From Candidatus Gastranaerophilales bacterium (GTDB lineage: Bacteria > Cyanobacteriota > Vampirovibrionia > Gastranaerophilales > Gastranaerophilaceae), in contig CALVAT010000002.1 of assembly GCA_944325565.1 (NCBI GenBank), positions 1-60,984 on the forward strand: 60,984 nt of DNA, written 5' to 3'. Made by a program: the position numbers and the translations under genes. Positions 46,804-56,415 of the stretch are shown one piece after another. Position 1 is the first letter of the stretch; the number at the start of each line of letters is the position of its first letter. The notes below the pieces were generated by a model that had not been told where the DNA came from, did no database searches, and was given only the letters and a program-made list of their open reading frames with translations.

Positions 46804-47671
46804 TTTCCTTTATCTCCTGCAATTTCTGTAATTCACTTAACGAGGCCTCGTCAAGGTGAAAGACCTCTGATTCAGCAGGAAATGCGCCGGTATTAACATC
46901 ACTAACGTAATTCAATGCTGCATTTTTAATAATAGAATGCAAATCAGCGTATTTTCTTGCAAATTTAGGCTTAAATTCTCCATATTTTCCCAGAATATCA
47001 TCGGCAACAAGCACCTGACCGTTTGTATAACGTCCGGCGCCAATGCCGATTGTCGGAATGTCAAGATTTTCAGTAATGTATTTTGCAGACTCTTCCGGTA
47101 CCATCTCTAAAACCACACAAAAAGCCCCTGCATATTGCAACTTTTTAGCCTGCTGGAGGATAAATTCTGTTTTTTCAGCAGATTTTCCTTGTATTTTGTA
47201 CCCGCCTAATACATTCAAATATTGAGGCGTAAACCCTAGGTGTCCAACAACAGGGATTCCTGATTCTACACATCTTTTCACAACAGATAGTATGTGCTCA
47301 GACGCCCCTTCTAGTTTAACTGCAGAAGCACCGGCTCTAATAAGATTACCGGCATTAATTACAGCCTCCTCTACCGAAGCATGGTAGCTCATAAATGGCA
47401 TATCAGCAACAACCATACATCTTTTAGCACCTCTGGATACTGCGGATGTAAATGTCAGCATATCCTGCATTGTTACATGAACAGTTGAATCATAGCCTAA
47501 AACAACCATTCCTAGTGAATCACCTATAAGAATAGAGTCAACACCAGCTTCATCAAAGTACTTAGCCGTTGAGTAATCATAAGCCGTGAGCATGGTAATT
47601 TTTTCGTTATTATGTTTTTTCTTTGCAAAAGTAGCGACTGTAACGTCTTTAAGTTTAGTTTCGACCGACAT
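46781..47671 (-). CDS. panB: 3-methyl-2-oxobutanoate hydroxymethyltransferase
   Basis: This is the first committed step of pantothenate synthesis. The protein has MLTAYDYSTAKYFDEAGVD, LIGDSLGMVVLGYDSTVHV (metal and substrate site), ADMPFMSYHAS, VKLEGA, GHLGFTPQ, EMVPEESAKYIT and GIGAG. I choose the ATG at 47671 (MSVETKLKDV), which has AAGGTG 5-7 nt upstream, over the ATG 30 bp earlier inside yvcK. It has about 296 residues. It lies 1-2 bp from the yvcK stop. Confidence 0.96.
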   Translation of the reverse strand: MSVETKLKDVTVATFAKKKHNNEKITMLTAYDYSTAKYFDEAGVDSILIGDSLGMVVLGYDSTVHVTMQDMLTFTSAVSRGAKRCMVVADMPFMSYHASVEEAVINAGNLIRAGASAVKLEGASEHILSVVKRCVESGIPVVGHLGFTPQYLNVLGGYKIQGKSAEKTEFILQQAKKLQYAGAFCVVLEMVPEESAKYITENLDIPTIGIGAGRYTNGQVLVADDILGKYGEFKPKFARKYADLHSIIKNAALNYVSDVNTGAFPAESEVFHLDEASLSELQKLQEIKENELSCSK

Positions 47672-47672
47672 T

Positions 47673-49010
47673 TTACACCTTACTTGTCTTTTTATTTCCA
47701 TTTTTTGCTTTTAACTGTTTTTTGTACCAGTAGCTTATTGCTCTTGCAAGCCTTGAAGGACTGTGACGAACATATTTTTCTTCATTTTCTTCATATAGTC
47801 TGGTAGCAACAATATTAATATTAAGAGCTTTTATCTTATCAGCGTCAACGACAACAGGATAAGAGTTAGCCGCAGCATAATCGGGTGACAAATCATCCGG
47901 CAGAGAATTATTCACAAGCACAGATTCAATCATATCAGGATATCCGGCATGATCTAATATTGCCTTAATATGTTCGGACGCTGTATAGCCTGTAGTTTCC
48001 CCGGGCTGTGTCATAATATTGCATACATATATCTTTTTCGCTGTTGATTTTGAAATAGCCTGAGATATCTCTCTTATTAACAGGTTGGGAATAACGCTTG
48101 TATAAAGACTTCCCGGCCCCAAAATAATTAAATCAGCTTCCTTTATCGCTTGTAATACATCTGGTAATGCTTTACAATTTGCAGGTTCAGTAAACAATCT
48201 TTTAATTCTTTTGCCTGTTTCAGGAATACTGGATTCACCGCGAACAATTGTCCCGTCTTCGAGCTCGGCGGCAAGTTTCATATCATCCAAAGTTGAAGGC
48301 AAAACCCTGCCCCTGATAGAAAGGACCTTGGACGACTCCTGCACTGCACGAACCATATTACCTGTGATTGAGCAAAGGGCCGTTAAAAACAGATTACCAA
48401 AGCTGTGACCTTCAAGTCCCTCTCCTGTTTTAAATCTATACTGAAACAACTTTGTTACTAAATCCTCATCATCAGCAAGTGCAGCAATACAGTTACGAAT
48501 ATCACCTGGAGGGAGCACACCCATCTCATGTCTTAATCTACCCGAGCTGCCCCCATCATCACCAACAGTAACGACAGCAGTTATATTATTTGTAAGTTTT
48601 TTAATACCCTTTAGCATTGTAGACAGACCTGTTCCTCCGCCTACAGCAACAATTTTAGGGCCATAGTTCAATTTTCTTCTCTTATACAAAGACTCTAACA
48701 GAGCGTGTCTGTCCCTGTCTTCTGTCAAATCGAGTATTGAATAGTTTGTGTTTTTCCAGCCCTTTAAAAATATATAAGCACCCGCAAATACAAGTATAAT
48801 ACCGAGCAATTCTTGATTTACAGTAGTCGCTATGTATTTAAGTATTCCTACTGCAAAATATACGGGACGCATATTAAAAAGTACACATAGCCCAAGTAAA
48901 CTTATCACAGTACCTATTATTATCAATCCGAACCATCTTTTTATTTGCAGCCCCGGCAATAACCACCCAGCATCTTTAGGCATTCTAATTTTATTAAAAA
49001 TCTTTTTCAA
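47673..49010 (-). CDS. yvcK: YvcK/CofD-like gluconeogenesis factor
   Basis: The protein belongs to the YvcK (UPF0052) family of UDP-sugar-binding proteins needed for growth on gluconeogenic carbon and for cell shape. It has VAVGGGTGLSTMLKGIK, VTVGDDGGSSGRLRHEMGVLPPGDIRNCIAAL, GHSFGNLFLTAL, and ILGPGSLYTSVIPNLL. Two membrane helices precede the domain (about 20-45 and 65-90), as in the long form. A TTG at 49010 with GGGAG 7 nt upstream is the best start; a GTG at 49034 has no ribosome site. Confidence 0.9.
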   Translation of the reverse strand: MKKIFNKIRMPKDAGWLLPGLQIKRWFGLIIIGTVISLLGLCVLFNMRPVYFAVGILKYIATTVNQELLGIILVFAGAYIFLKGWKNTNYSILDLTEDRDRHALLESLYKRRKLNYGPKIVAVGGGTGLSTMLKGIKKLTNNITAVVTVGDDGGSSGRLRHEMGVLPPGDIRNCIAALADDEDLVTKLFQYRFKTGEGLEGHSFGNLFLTALCSITGNMVRAVQESSKVLSIRGRVLPSTLDDMKLAAELEDGTIVRGESSIPETGKRIKRLFTEPANCKALPDVLQAIKEADLIILGPGSLYTSVIPNLLIREISQAISKSTAKKIYVCNIMTQPGETTGYTASEHIKAILDHAGYPDMIESVLVNNSLPDDLSPDYAAANSYPVVVDADKIKALNINIVATRLYEENEEKYVRHSPSRLARAISYWYKKQLKAKNGNKKTSKV

Positions 49011-49042
49011 AATGCATCTCCCAATATCACTCACTCAATAAT

Positions 49043-49813
49043 CTACTCTACCCAGCCTGATGCCACAACTTTGTTATAATTTACCGGTCTGGGTTCAAGA
49101 ATTTTGTTTGCTTCTTTTAGAAAATCCAAAATATTTGTGGACTCGACATCAAAATGTATAGTATCACAATCCAGTTTCACAAACTCATTTTCTGCATAAT
49201 CTACTTCGCCATTATTAATCAAATGTTTTAAACGAGATAGCAACACCTCAGAATTATCGATATTTTTAGCTGAAAAATCTATAATCGCATTAGAATTATA
49301 CTTCTTATTTATAATTATTTCCTGTGCAATATTAATATTTGCAGCTGCTTCGGTTTCTCTGATAATATTTCCGGATGCACCGTATAACACAAGCCACTCG
49401 CTAAATTTTTTAACTGCCTTGGCAATTGCGACAGAAAAATCAAAATTTTGTGAAGCAATTCGATACATCGATCCACAGGGTCTTACATGTTCAATATTAA
49501 GACTTGCTGCTTTAGTAAACGCTGAAATTGCCCCAAGCTGATACAAAACAATAGCTTCAATTTCTTCTTCACTGAGAGAAAGTGGCTCACTAACGCGCTC
49601 AGGCAAGTATATAAGGGCTCCGATTTCTTTACTTTTAAACTTGCAGTGTTCAATAGCTTGTTTTATTGATAACTCTCCGCCTTCTTTGACAGCGCAGGAT
49701 ATATTTACTGAACTTACAAAATCGATCAATTCAAGCCCTTTATCGGTATTGCTATCATTAAAAAACCGGGCAAGGTCAATATTAAAATCTGCACGTTTGT
49801 TTGTATTATCCAT
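49043..49813 (-). CDS. Degenerate LamB/YcsF (PxpA) family protein
   Basis: The 256-residue protein follows the pattern of 5-oxoprolinase subunit A, but key residues are replaced. DFNIDLARFFN stands for DLNCDLGESFG. SVNISCAVKEGG stands for SANIACGFHAGD (His lost). IGALIYLPE stands for IGAHPGYPD (His lost). VRPCGSMYR stands for VKPHGALYN (His lost). The C-terminal DTIHFDVESTNILDFLKEAN keeps the frame of the family. PxpB and PxpC are absent. It is probably an inactive or repurposed homologue. It heads the yvcK-panB-panC operon. Confidence 0.65.
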   Translation of the reverse strand: MDNTNKRADFNIDLARFFNDSNTDKGLELIDFVSSVNISCAVKEGGELSIKQAIEHCKFKSKEIGALIYLPERVSEPLSLSEEEIEAIVLYQLGAISAFTKAASLNIEHVRPCGSMYRIASQNFDFSVAIAKAVKKFSEWLVLYGASGNIIRETEAAANINIAQEIIINKKYNSNAIIDFSAKNIDNSEVLLSRLKHLINNGEVDYAENEFVKLDCDTIHFDVESTNILDFLKEANKILEPRPVNYNKVVASGWVE

Positions 49814-49925
49814 TATATTTAAAACCTAACTCCAAATCTGATTCTACAAATAAATTATAACTCATCAAATTTCTTAGTCTATATTTTTTAAATTAAGAAA
49901 AGATAAAGAATTATTCACAATTCTA

Positions 49926-49953
49926 TTGAAAAATATCAATTTAATGTTATTAT
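49926..49953 (+). promoter_or_regulatory. Promoter of rimP-nusA
   Basis: TTGAAA (49926-49931), 16 bp, then TATTAT (49948-49953) preceded by TG (extended -10). Transcription should start near 49960. Confidence 0.6.
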
Positions 49954-49966
49954 TAAATATGTTAGG

Positions 49967-49994
49967 AAAGAAACGGCACAACCGTTTCTTTTTT
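49967..49994 (+). terminator. Terminator-like hairpin in the rimP-nusA leader (possible attenuator)
   Basis: AAAGAAACGG, a CACAA loop and CCGTTTCTTT with Ts to 49994 form a 10-bp stem just after the predicted start site and 29 bp before the rimP ATG. No plus-strand gene lies upstream, so it probably acts as an attenuator. Confidence 0.75.
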
Positions 49995-50022
49995 ATTTAA
50001 AAATAAGATTCAGGGGGATATT

Positions 50023-50511
50023 ATGCAACCCGCCAACTTTAACAAAACGGAAATTCTGGAAAAACTTACACCGCTCATTGAAAACACAGCAATGCGGTAT
50101 AATATGATTCCTATAGAAATTGATTTTTCAAAAGAATCAGGCAAATGGTTTTTAAGAATTTTTCTTTACAAAGACAGCGGTGTTACTCTTGATGATTGCG
50201 AAAATGTTTCGCGCAGCTTAAATCCTTTTCTGGACGAGCTTATACCTGTAAAATTTTATCTCGAGGTTAGTTCTCCGGGACTGGAAAGAAAGTTAAAATC
50301 AGACAAAGAATTTATCATTTTTAACGGAAAAATAATTGATTTAAAACTTAAAAGTCTTATTGACGGTACGGATGAAAAACACTTTTTATGCAAAATACTT
50401 GATTTTGATATAGAAAGAGGGTTAACAGTACTAAAACTCGATGACAACAAAGAATACACAATACCTAAAGATAAAATTCTAAAAGCACAATTACATATGG
50501 AAGACATATAG
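50023..50511 (+). CDS. rimP: Ribosome maturation factor RimP
   Basis: This 30S assembly factor of 162 residues has an N-terminal alpha/beta domain with the family motif WFLRIFLYKDSGVTLDDCENVSRSLNPFLDE, the conserved FYLEVSSPGLERKLKSDKEF, and a C-terminal SH3-like barrel. AGGGGGAT is its ribosome site. nusA follows after 9 bp, the usual order. Confidence 0.96.
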   Translation: MQPANFNKTEILEKLTPLIENTAMRYNMIPIEIDFSKESGKWFLRIFLYKDSGVTLDDCENVSRSLNPFLDELIPVKFYLEVSSPGLERKLKSDKEFIIFNGKIIDLKLKSLIDGTDEKHFLCKILDFDIERGLTVLKLDDNKEYTIPKDKILKAQLHMEDI

Positions 50512-50520
50512 GAGAATAAG

Positions 50521-51759
50521 ATGATTAAAATCGGAACAGCTCTTTTTGAAGCAACAGAAGAACTCGAAAGAGAAAAAGGAATCTCTAAAGAAGTTATTAT
50601 AGAATCCTTAAAAGATGCACTTGTTGCAGCTTATAAAAAGCACATCAGGGCTAAAGAAGCACCTAATGTTGAAGCAATTTTAGACGAAGTAACAGGTGAA
50701 ATCGGTGTTTTCAGAACAAAACTCGTTGTTGAAAACGTTGAAGATGAAAACCTCGAAATTTCATTAGAAGATGCAAAAGAAATCGATGATGAAGTTGAAT
50801 TAGAGGATGAAGTTAAAATTGAAGTTACGCCTGAAAATTTTGGACGTATAGCAGCTCAATCGGCTAAACAGGTTATTACACAAAGAATCAGAGAAGCCGA
50901 AAGAAAACTCGTTCTTGATGAATTTATGGAGAAAAAAGGCACTCTGACAACGGGTATTATCCAGCGTGTTGAAAACAGAAATGTCTTCGTAAACATAGGC
51001 AAAACTGATGCGATATTGCCATTCAGAGAACAAATCCCGGGTGAATACTACAAACCCGGCAACAGAATAAGAGTATTTGTTCTTAACGTTAAAGAAACAA
51101 ACAGATTGCCGCAGGTAATCGTTTCTCACGCACATGCCGAAATTGTAAGAGAACTATTTGAACTTGAAGTTCCTGAAATTGAAGACGGCATTGTAGAAAT
51201 TAAATCTATTGCCAGAGAAGCAGGCTTTAGAACAAAACTCGCAGTACATTCAAATGACCCTGAAATTGATTCAGTAGGCGCTTGTATTGGCCCTAGAGGT
51301 TCAAGAATCCAAACTATTGTTGGTGAACTTAAAAACGAAAAAATCGATATCGTAAGATGGTCGGAAGATCCTGTAGAATACATTGTTAACGCACTTTCTC
51401 CGGCAAGAATACTTTCCGTTGACATACTTGCAGATGACGAAAATGCTCATGAAGCTCTAGTTGTTGTACCTGATGACCAACTTAGCCTTGCAATTGGCCG
51501 AGAAGGTCAAAATGTAAGATTGGCTCACAAACTGACAGGATGGAAAATAGATATCAAAAATGAATCACAGGCTGCACAGGCAGAAGCTGCATATCAGGCT
51601 CAATATGAAGAAGAACACCACGCAGATGAAGATGATTTTGCAGATGTTCCTGTTGAAGATACTGACGAAGAACCAATCGTAGAAGAAGAATACGGTATTG
51701 ACGCAGAAGATATGGTTGAAGAAGTATCTGAAGAAACAGAATCTCAAGACGAGGAATAA
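50521..51759 (+). CDS. nusA: Transcription termination/antitermination factor NusA
   Basis: It binds RNA polymerase and stimulates intrinsic termination and pausing. The 412-residue protein has the N-terminal domain (1-130, MIKIGTALFEATEELEREKG...ALVAAYKK), S1 (about 135-205, GTLTTGIIQRVENRNVFVNIGKTDAILP) and two KH domains (GACIGPRGSRIQTI and LAIGREGQNVRLAHKLTGW). A very acidic tail (about 360-412) replaces the proteobacterial C-terminal repeats. ylxR and infB, usual neighbours, do not follow. AGGAG is the ribosome site. Confidence 0.97.
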   Translation: MIKIGTALFEATEELEREKGISKEVIIESLKDALVAAYKKHIRAKEAPNVEAILDEVTGEIGVFRTKLVVENVEDENLEISLEDAKEIDDEVELEDEVKIEVTPENFGRIAAQSAKQVITQRIREAERKLVLDEFMEKKGTLTTGIIQRVENRNVFVNIGKTDAILPFREQIPGEYYKPGNRIRVFVLNVKETNRLPQVIVSHAHAEIVRELFELEVPEIEDGIVEIKSIAREAGFRTKLAVHSNDPEIDSVGACIGPRGSRIQTIVGELKNEKIDIVRWSEDPVEYIVNALSPARILSVDILADDENAHEALVVVPDDQLSLAIGREGQNVRLAHKLTGWKIDIKNESQAAQAEAAYQAQYEEEHHADEDDFADVPVEDTDEEPIVEEEYGIDAEDMVEEVSEETESQDEE

Positions 51760-51779
51760 AACATATCAAATAAAACTAT

Positions 51780-51816
51780 AACGGCGGACTTTTGATAGAG
51801 TTCGCCGTTTATTTTA
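51780..51816 (+). terminator. Terminator of rimP-nusA
   Basis: AACGGCG, a loop with partial pairing, CGCCGTT, then TATTTTAT, 20 bp after the nusA stop. It overlaps the 3' end of the convergent U32 gene. Confidence 0.8.
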
Positions 51817-53623
51817 TGTCCTCAGGACTTTTTATATACATAACACAATTTTTGCAATCAAAACTTAACGGATATTTTACCCCATACGAATCACATAGAT
51901 ACAATTTTTTACTTTCAACATTATTTTTAAGACAAATACCTGCAAAATGTCTTAAACAATGTTTTGTTTTCATAAGATTTATAGAATGGCTGCATTTTGT
52001 ATGTTCAGGGGAGTATTCTGTGACAGTACATCCGCATTTTTCATAAAAATCTCTTGCAATATCATTAGAAACATTAAATGTATAATCTAGTTGTTTATAT
52101 GGATACTGCTGAATATTAACGCTTGTGTCACGTTTGTTATAAAAATAGTTATTCTTAGAAACTTTCTGAAGATTCAATATTAAATTGCGTCTAATCTCAT
52201 TAAGTTTAGAAATAGGAATAAACAGATTGAAGTTGTTACATACAGTAATTTGCTTAGAATAAAATTCACTTTCTCCAAGCTTTGCAAGTTGTTTTATAAG
52301 ATTTTCTTTTGCCTTTTCAATATTCTTGGCAATTTCGAAATTTTCATCAAAGTTATATTCTACAATATTGTTACCGAAAGATTTAAATACAATTTTTGTA
52401 TTATCAGCATATATTTTTAACGGAATTTTTCTTGTAAATTTTGCTGAATCCATAGATTTAAAAAATGCAGCGTCAAAATTTCTATATATTGTTGTACCGC
52501 TGGAAATTCCTGAAGGATTAAGCACTTCAATTGAATTTGGAGTCAAAATTCTTGTTACAGTTGTTCCGGACAGCTCAAAGCTACTATTGAAATATGCAAT
52601 TTTATCGGAAACATTAAATTTAAAACTTTTTTCAAAAACAATTATTTTCCCCCTAATTGTTCTTACTTTTCCAGTATTCTCCCCAAGAAACTTCGGGGTA
52701 TCGGGATTTATGAAATTTTTTCTTTTCCCATTAAAATAAAAATCAGTATATCCTCGATTAAAGGTTTTATCGACATCAGGAATAAAATCACTCACCATAT
52801 CCCCGACAGAAGGCTTTAAATCAAAAGATATTGAATCAATCAATTTTCTGTAATAAGAAACAACATTCGTAACATATTCTTTATCTTTAAGCCTACCTTC
52901 TATTTTTAAAGATGTAACACCAGCAGCAACCAGCTCTTTTATATGCGAGGAAAGGTTATTGTCTTTCATCGAAAGTAAATAGCCCTTTTTTATAACAATG
53001 TTTTCATTTTCATCAACAACAGTATATAATTTTCTGCAAGGCTGTGCACAGTCACCTCTATTGGCACTTCTCTTCCCAATATAATTACTAAAATAACACT
53101 GACCACTGTAGCTGACACACAATGCACCGTGTATAAAGACCTCTGTATCTATATCGATATTACCTGTAATATTTTTTATTTCTTCTAATGAAAATTCACG
53201 TGGTAATACCACTCTCTCCACATTCATTGATTTAAGAAAACGAATTTTCTCAAGTGAATCATTGTTGCATTGCGTACTTGCATGAAGCGCAATAGGGGGT
53301 AAATCCATTTCAAAAAAAGAAAAATCCTGAAAGATTATTGCATCAACGCCCGCCTCATATAATTTCCATATAAGATTTTGTGCGGCTTTTATTTCATTAT
53401 CAAATAAAATCGTATTAACTGTAACATAAATTTTAACGAGGAATCTGTGTGCATAATCAACAATCGCTTTAATATCCTCGAGAGAATTTCCAGCATTTTT
53501 TCGCGCACTGAAATACTGCGCGCCGATATAAACAGCGTCAGCACCGGCATTTATTGCTGCCAACGCGCATTCCTTATTTTTAGCAGGAGCAAGTAATTCT
53601 ATTTTTTTATTTTTAGTAATCAT
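51809..53623 (-). CDS. Peptidase U32 family protein (TrhP/RlhA-like)
   Basis: The protein of about 604 residues has the U32 TIM-barrel start IELLAPAKNKECALAAINAGADAVYIGAQYFSARKNAGN and the signature EVFIHGALCVSYSGQCYFSNYIGKRSANRGDCAQPCRKLY, whose cysteines may hold an iron-sulfur cluster. Despite the name, characterised bacterial members (TrhP, RlhA) take part in RNA hydroxylation rather than proteolysis. The C-terminal third is the extended form and has further Cys. I choose the ATG at 53623 (MITKNKKIELLAP); the one at 53671 adds a hydrophobic stretch outside the family. Confidence 0.9.
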   Translation of the reverse strand: MITKNKKIELLAPAKNKECALAAINAGADAVYIGAQYFSARKNAGNSLEDIKAIVDYAHRFLVKIYVTVNTILFDNEIKAAQNLIWKLYEAGVDAIIFQDFSFFEMDLPPIALHASTQCNNDSLEKIRFLKSMNVERVVLPREFSLEEIKNITGNIDIDTEVFIHGALCVSYSGQCYFSNYIGKRSANRGDCAQPCRKLYTVVDENENIVIKKGYLLSMKDNNLSSHIKELVAAGVTSLKIEGRLKDKEYVTNVVSYYRKLIDSISFDLKPSVGDMVSDFIPDVDKTFNRGYTDFYFNGKRKNFINPDTPKFLGENTGKVRTIRGKIIVFEKSFKFNVSDKIAYFNSSFELSGTTVTRILTPNSIEVLNPSGISSGTTIYRNFDAAFFKSMDSAKFTRKIPLKIYADNTKIVFKSFGNNIVEYNFDENFEIAKNIEKAKENLIKQLAKLGESEFYSKQITVCNNFNLFIPISKLNEIRRNLILNLQKVSKNNYFYNKRDTSVNIQQYPYKQLDYTFNVSNDIARDFYEKCGCTVTEYSPEHTKCSHSINLMKTKHCLRHFAGICLKNNVESKKLYLCDSYGVKYPLSFDCKNCVMYIKSPEDIK

Positions 53624-53776
53624 TACAAAAATTATACAATAATAAAAAAAATCTCGAAAAACAGGTGACAATTGAATATGTTTTTATTACGATTATTAAT
53701 GTCGCATATTTTATTTATATGTGATAGTTTTAAAATCTTTAAAATCACCGAAAATAATTATTAAAGGAGAATAGAA

Positions 53777-54280
53777 ATGCAAGTTATTTTAAGAAAAGAC
53801 GTACAAAACGTTGGTGAGGCCGGCGACGTAGTAAATGTTAAAGACGGATACGCAAGAAACTTTTTACTTCCGCAAAACTTTGCTGAAGTTGCTACAGAAG
53901 GTGCTTTGAAAAATAGAGAACAAAACCTTGCTAGAATAAAAGCTAAACAAGAAAAACTTCACCAAGAAGCTCTTGAACTCGCTAAGAAAATTGAAGAACT
54001 CGAAAAACTTGAACTTTCTGCTAGAGCAGGTGAAACAGGCAAATTATTCGGTACAATCACAACTAAAAAATTGGCTGAAGAATTGAATGCCAAATTAGGC
54101 ACTTCTATAGACAGAAAAGTTATTTCCCTAGATCACGCTATCAACAAAATTGGCGAATTCAAAATGCTTATTAAATTGACTTCTAAAGTTAAAACAGAAC
54201 TTCCTGTTATTGTTACAGCTTCTGAAGTTATTAAATCAGAAATTGAAGAAACAACAGAAACAGAAGAAGCTGCTGAATAA
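53777..54280 (+). CDS. rplI: 50S ribosomal protein L9
   Basis: The 167-residue L9 has the N-terminal domain MQVILRKDVQNVGEAGDVVNVKDGYARNFLLPQNFA, the long connecting helix (LARIKAKQEKLHQEALELAKKIEELEKL) and the C-terminal domain with FGTITTKKLAEELNAKLG. A short acidic tail (EETTETEEAAE) is extra. AAAGGAG is the ribosome site. dnaB or rpsR, frequent neighbours, are not here. Confidence 0.98.
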   Translation: MQVILRKDVQNVGEAGDVVNVKDGYARNFLLPQNFAEVATEGALKNREQNLARIKAKQEKLHQEALELAKKIEELEKLELSARAGETGKLFGTITTKKLAEELNAKLGTSIDRKVISLDHAINKIGEFKMLIKLTSKVKTELPVIVTASEVIKSEIEETTETEEAAE

Positions 54281-54302
54281 TTTCAAGATAAAATACAACA
54301 AA

Positions 54303-54340
54303 AATATCCGGCTTAATTATATACATAGCCGGATATTTTT
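54303..54340 (+). terminator. Terminator of rplI
   Basis: ATATCCGGCT, a 13-nt loop, AGCCGGATAT, TTTT, 20 bp after the stop. Confidence 0.92.
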
Positions 54341-54430
54341 GTTATAAATCTTTACATTTACAAAAATATTAACAAGATTTTCCACCTAAAAGTTTTTATT
54401 ATAATAAGTATAGGTAAATGCAGGTTAGAA

Positions 54431-56260
54431 ATGTCACAAAATATTTCATCGTACAATCCGGCAAAATATCCACAATATCAGCAATTGCCACAATATCAGC
54501 AAATGCAGAACGGACAAATACAAAATCCAAACTTTTCTGCAGTAACTAATGCTGCTTCACCTATAGCGGATAATGGAGTTGTACAAAACAATCCTTTACT
54601 TAGTGCTGCCGCTAGCACACCCGAAAATCCGCTGACATTTTTAGCTGCAGCCGGAATAAGTTCTGCATCTTTGATGGCAATTAATAATTTTATTAATAAT
54701 CCTCTCCAAACAAAAAATTATGATGATACTTTCTTTAAGAAAATAGAAACATTCGTTGATAAATACGCATCTAACCCTAAAGCTCAAAATATACTTAATA
54801 AGCTTGACAATTTTGGCAACAGTATAAAAAATACCGCTAATAAATCAGAAATTTTGCGTACATTGTTCAATAAACCTGGAGTCGGTGGTTCAACGGTTCA
54901 ATCTCAAGCAGCAGGTGCCAAAGGGCATCTGGCTAACAGAGCAATTGAAACAATGAATAAATATAAAAAACATTATAAAAAAATAAACGGCTCTGAATTT
55001 AAAGAATTTGATGCTATTTTGAACAAAGCAGGCAAGGAATCATACAAATATTATGATGAAATAATGAATACAATAAAGAATTCCTCTGCCGATTTAAAAA
55101 CAGTAATGGGATCAAGACCCTGGTGGGGATTTGGACTTGTTAAAAATAAAGTTTCTTTGCAGGAAATTCTTAACAAAGATTTATTAATTAAAAATTACAA
55201 AACTGCCGGCAAATCTCTTGGACAAAAGACTGCAGGATACCTTATGAGAGGTATAGAATGTCTTACAAACGGCATGTTTTCTGGCAAAGGACAAGTTTTA
55301 ATACAGGCCTTAATGATTGCTCAATCCGTTAATGAAGCCTCTAAAGCAGAAAAAGGTGAAAAATTCTCTACCTTTATGGCTTCATTTGCTGAACTTATGG
55401 CATTCCTCGCCACTATGGGCATACAAATGCGCATTGTAAACCATCTTGCAGGTTTAAAACATATAGGCATGTCAAAAGAAAATGTTCAAAAACTTCATGA
55501 AGCAATAGAAAAGGCTAATCAAGCAGCCAAAGCAGGTAATCATGCAGAATACGCAAGACAACTAAATATAATAGATAAATTAAAAGATGTTTCGAAAAAG
55601 ACAAAAACTGCAGGCAATACTCCAATAAAATGGTATCAAAAACCTATTAAAGCAATCGGCAATCTCATTAATTACGGACGTATTAAAGAAACAATAAAAC
55701 CGCTCAAAACAAGTAAATTTGCTACGAATATGGCCAAAATACCTTATGGACTAAAAATTGGTTTTGGTTACGCAGGCAGGGTAGCACTACTTATGGCTGC
55801 AATTATACCTGTATTCTCAGGAATTGCAAAGAAAGCATCTTACGCAATTTTCGGTAAACCAACAAAAACTCTTGAGAAACAAAAACAGATGGAAGAACAA
55901 AGTGCAGCTCAAGTACAAGACGGTAAACCATTACAGCCGGAACAAACGCAATCATCTCCAGCTCCACAAGCACAGCAGCCGCAGACATATCAACAACCTG
56001 CACAACCTGGAAGCCTATATCAACAGTTAAATAACAAATATAATAATCCAGCTGGTGCACAATCAATATCTTCACCTGCACAGGCTGCCACAACAATGAG
56101 AACGCCAGAACAAGATGCAGGTATTACAAGAAGCTATATCCCCAATCCTATACTAGGTGTTGAAAATACAATAACACCAACAATTAACCATACTGCACAA
56201 ATAGACGCAATTTTAAGACAGGCAGATTTTGCAGAGGCACAGGCTCAAAGATTTCTATAA
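54431..56260 (+). CDS. Large Gln/Pro-rich lineage-specific membrane-associated protein
   Basis: This 609-residue protein has a polar Gln/Tyr/Asn-rich N-terminus (YPQYQQLPQYQQMQNGQ), hydrophobic segments at about 70-85 (LTFLAAAGISSASLMAI), 285-300, 315-335 and 445-465 (YAGRVALLMAAIIPVFSGIA), and long Lys-rich helices between. A Pro/Gln-rich C-terminal tail (about 490-570, PQAQQPQTYQQPAQPG) completes it. There is no signal peptide. The plan resembles the 480-residue protein at 13865, although no clear alignment was found by eye. An AGGTTAG ribosome site precedes the ATG. The function is unknown; surface or envelope structure is a guess. Confidence 0.7.
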   Translation: MSQNISSYNPAKYPQYQQLPQYQQMQNGQIQNPNFSAVTNAASPIADNGVVQNNPLLSAAASTPENPLTFLAAAGISSASLMAINNFINNPLQTKNYDDTFFKKIETFVDKYASNPKAQNILNKLDNFGNSIKNTANKSEILRTLFNKPGVGGSTVQSQAAGAKGHLANRAIETMNKYKKHYKKINGSEFKEFDAILNKAGKESYKYYDEIMNTIKNSSADLKTVMGSRPWWGFGLVKNKVSLQEILNKDLLIKNYKTAGKSLGQKTAGYLMRGIECLTNGMFSGKGQVLIQALMIAQSVNEASKAEKGEKFSTFMASFAELMAFLATMGIQMRIVNHLAGLKHIGMSKENVQKLHEAIEKANQAAKAGNHAEYARQLNIIDKLKDVSKKTKTAGNTPIKWYQKPIKAIGNLINYGRIKETIKPLKTSKFATNMAKIPYGLKIGFGYAGRVALLMAAIIPVFSGIAKKASYAIFGKPTKTLEKQKQMEEQSAAQVQDGKPLQPEQTQSSPAPQAQQPQTYQQPAQPGSLYQQLNNKYNNPAGAQSISSPAQAATTMRTPEQDAGITRSYIPNPILGVENTITPTINHTAQIDAILRQADFAEAQAQRFL

Positions 56261-56282
56261 CATCTTATATACTATAACTTAA

Positions 56283-56320
56283 ATTAAGCACTATATAAGA
56301 ATCATAGTGCTTAATATTTT
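56283..56320 (+). terminator. Terminator of the 609-residue protein gene
   Basis: TTAAGCACTAT, a 9-nt loop, ATAGTGCTTAA, then TATTTT, about 23 bp after the stop. Confidence 0.88.
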
Positions 56321-56415
56321 GTTACAAATAAACAAAATATAGCAATATTAGAAAATAGAATAACTTTATATATATATAAGAACTGGACTTTTATACCATT
56401 ATTGGGGACTTATTA

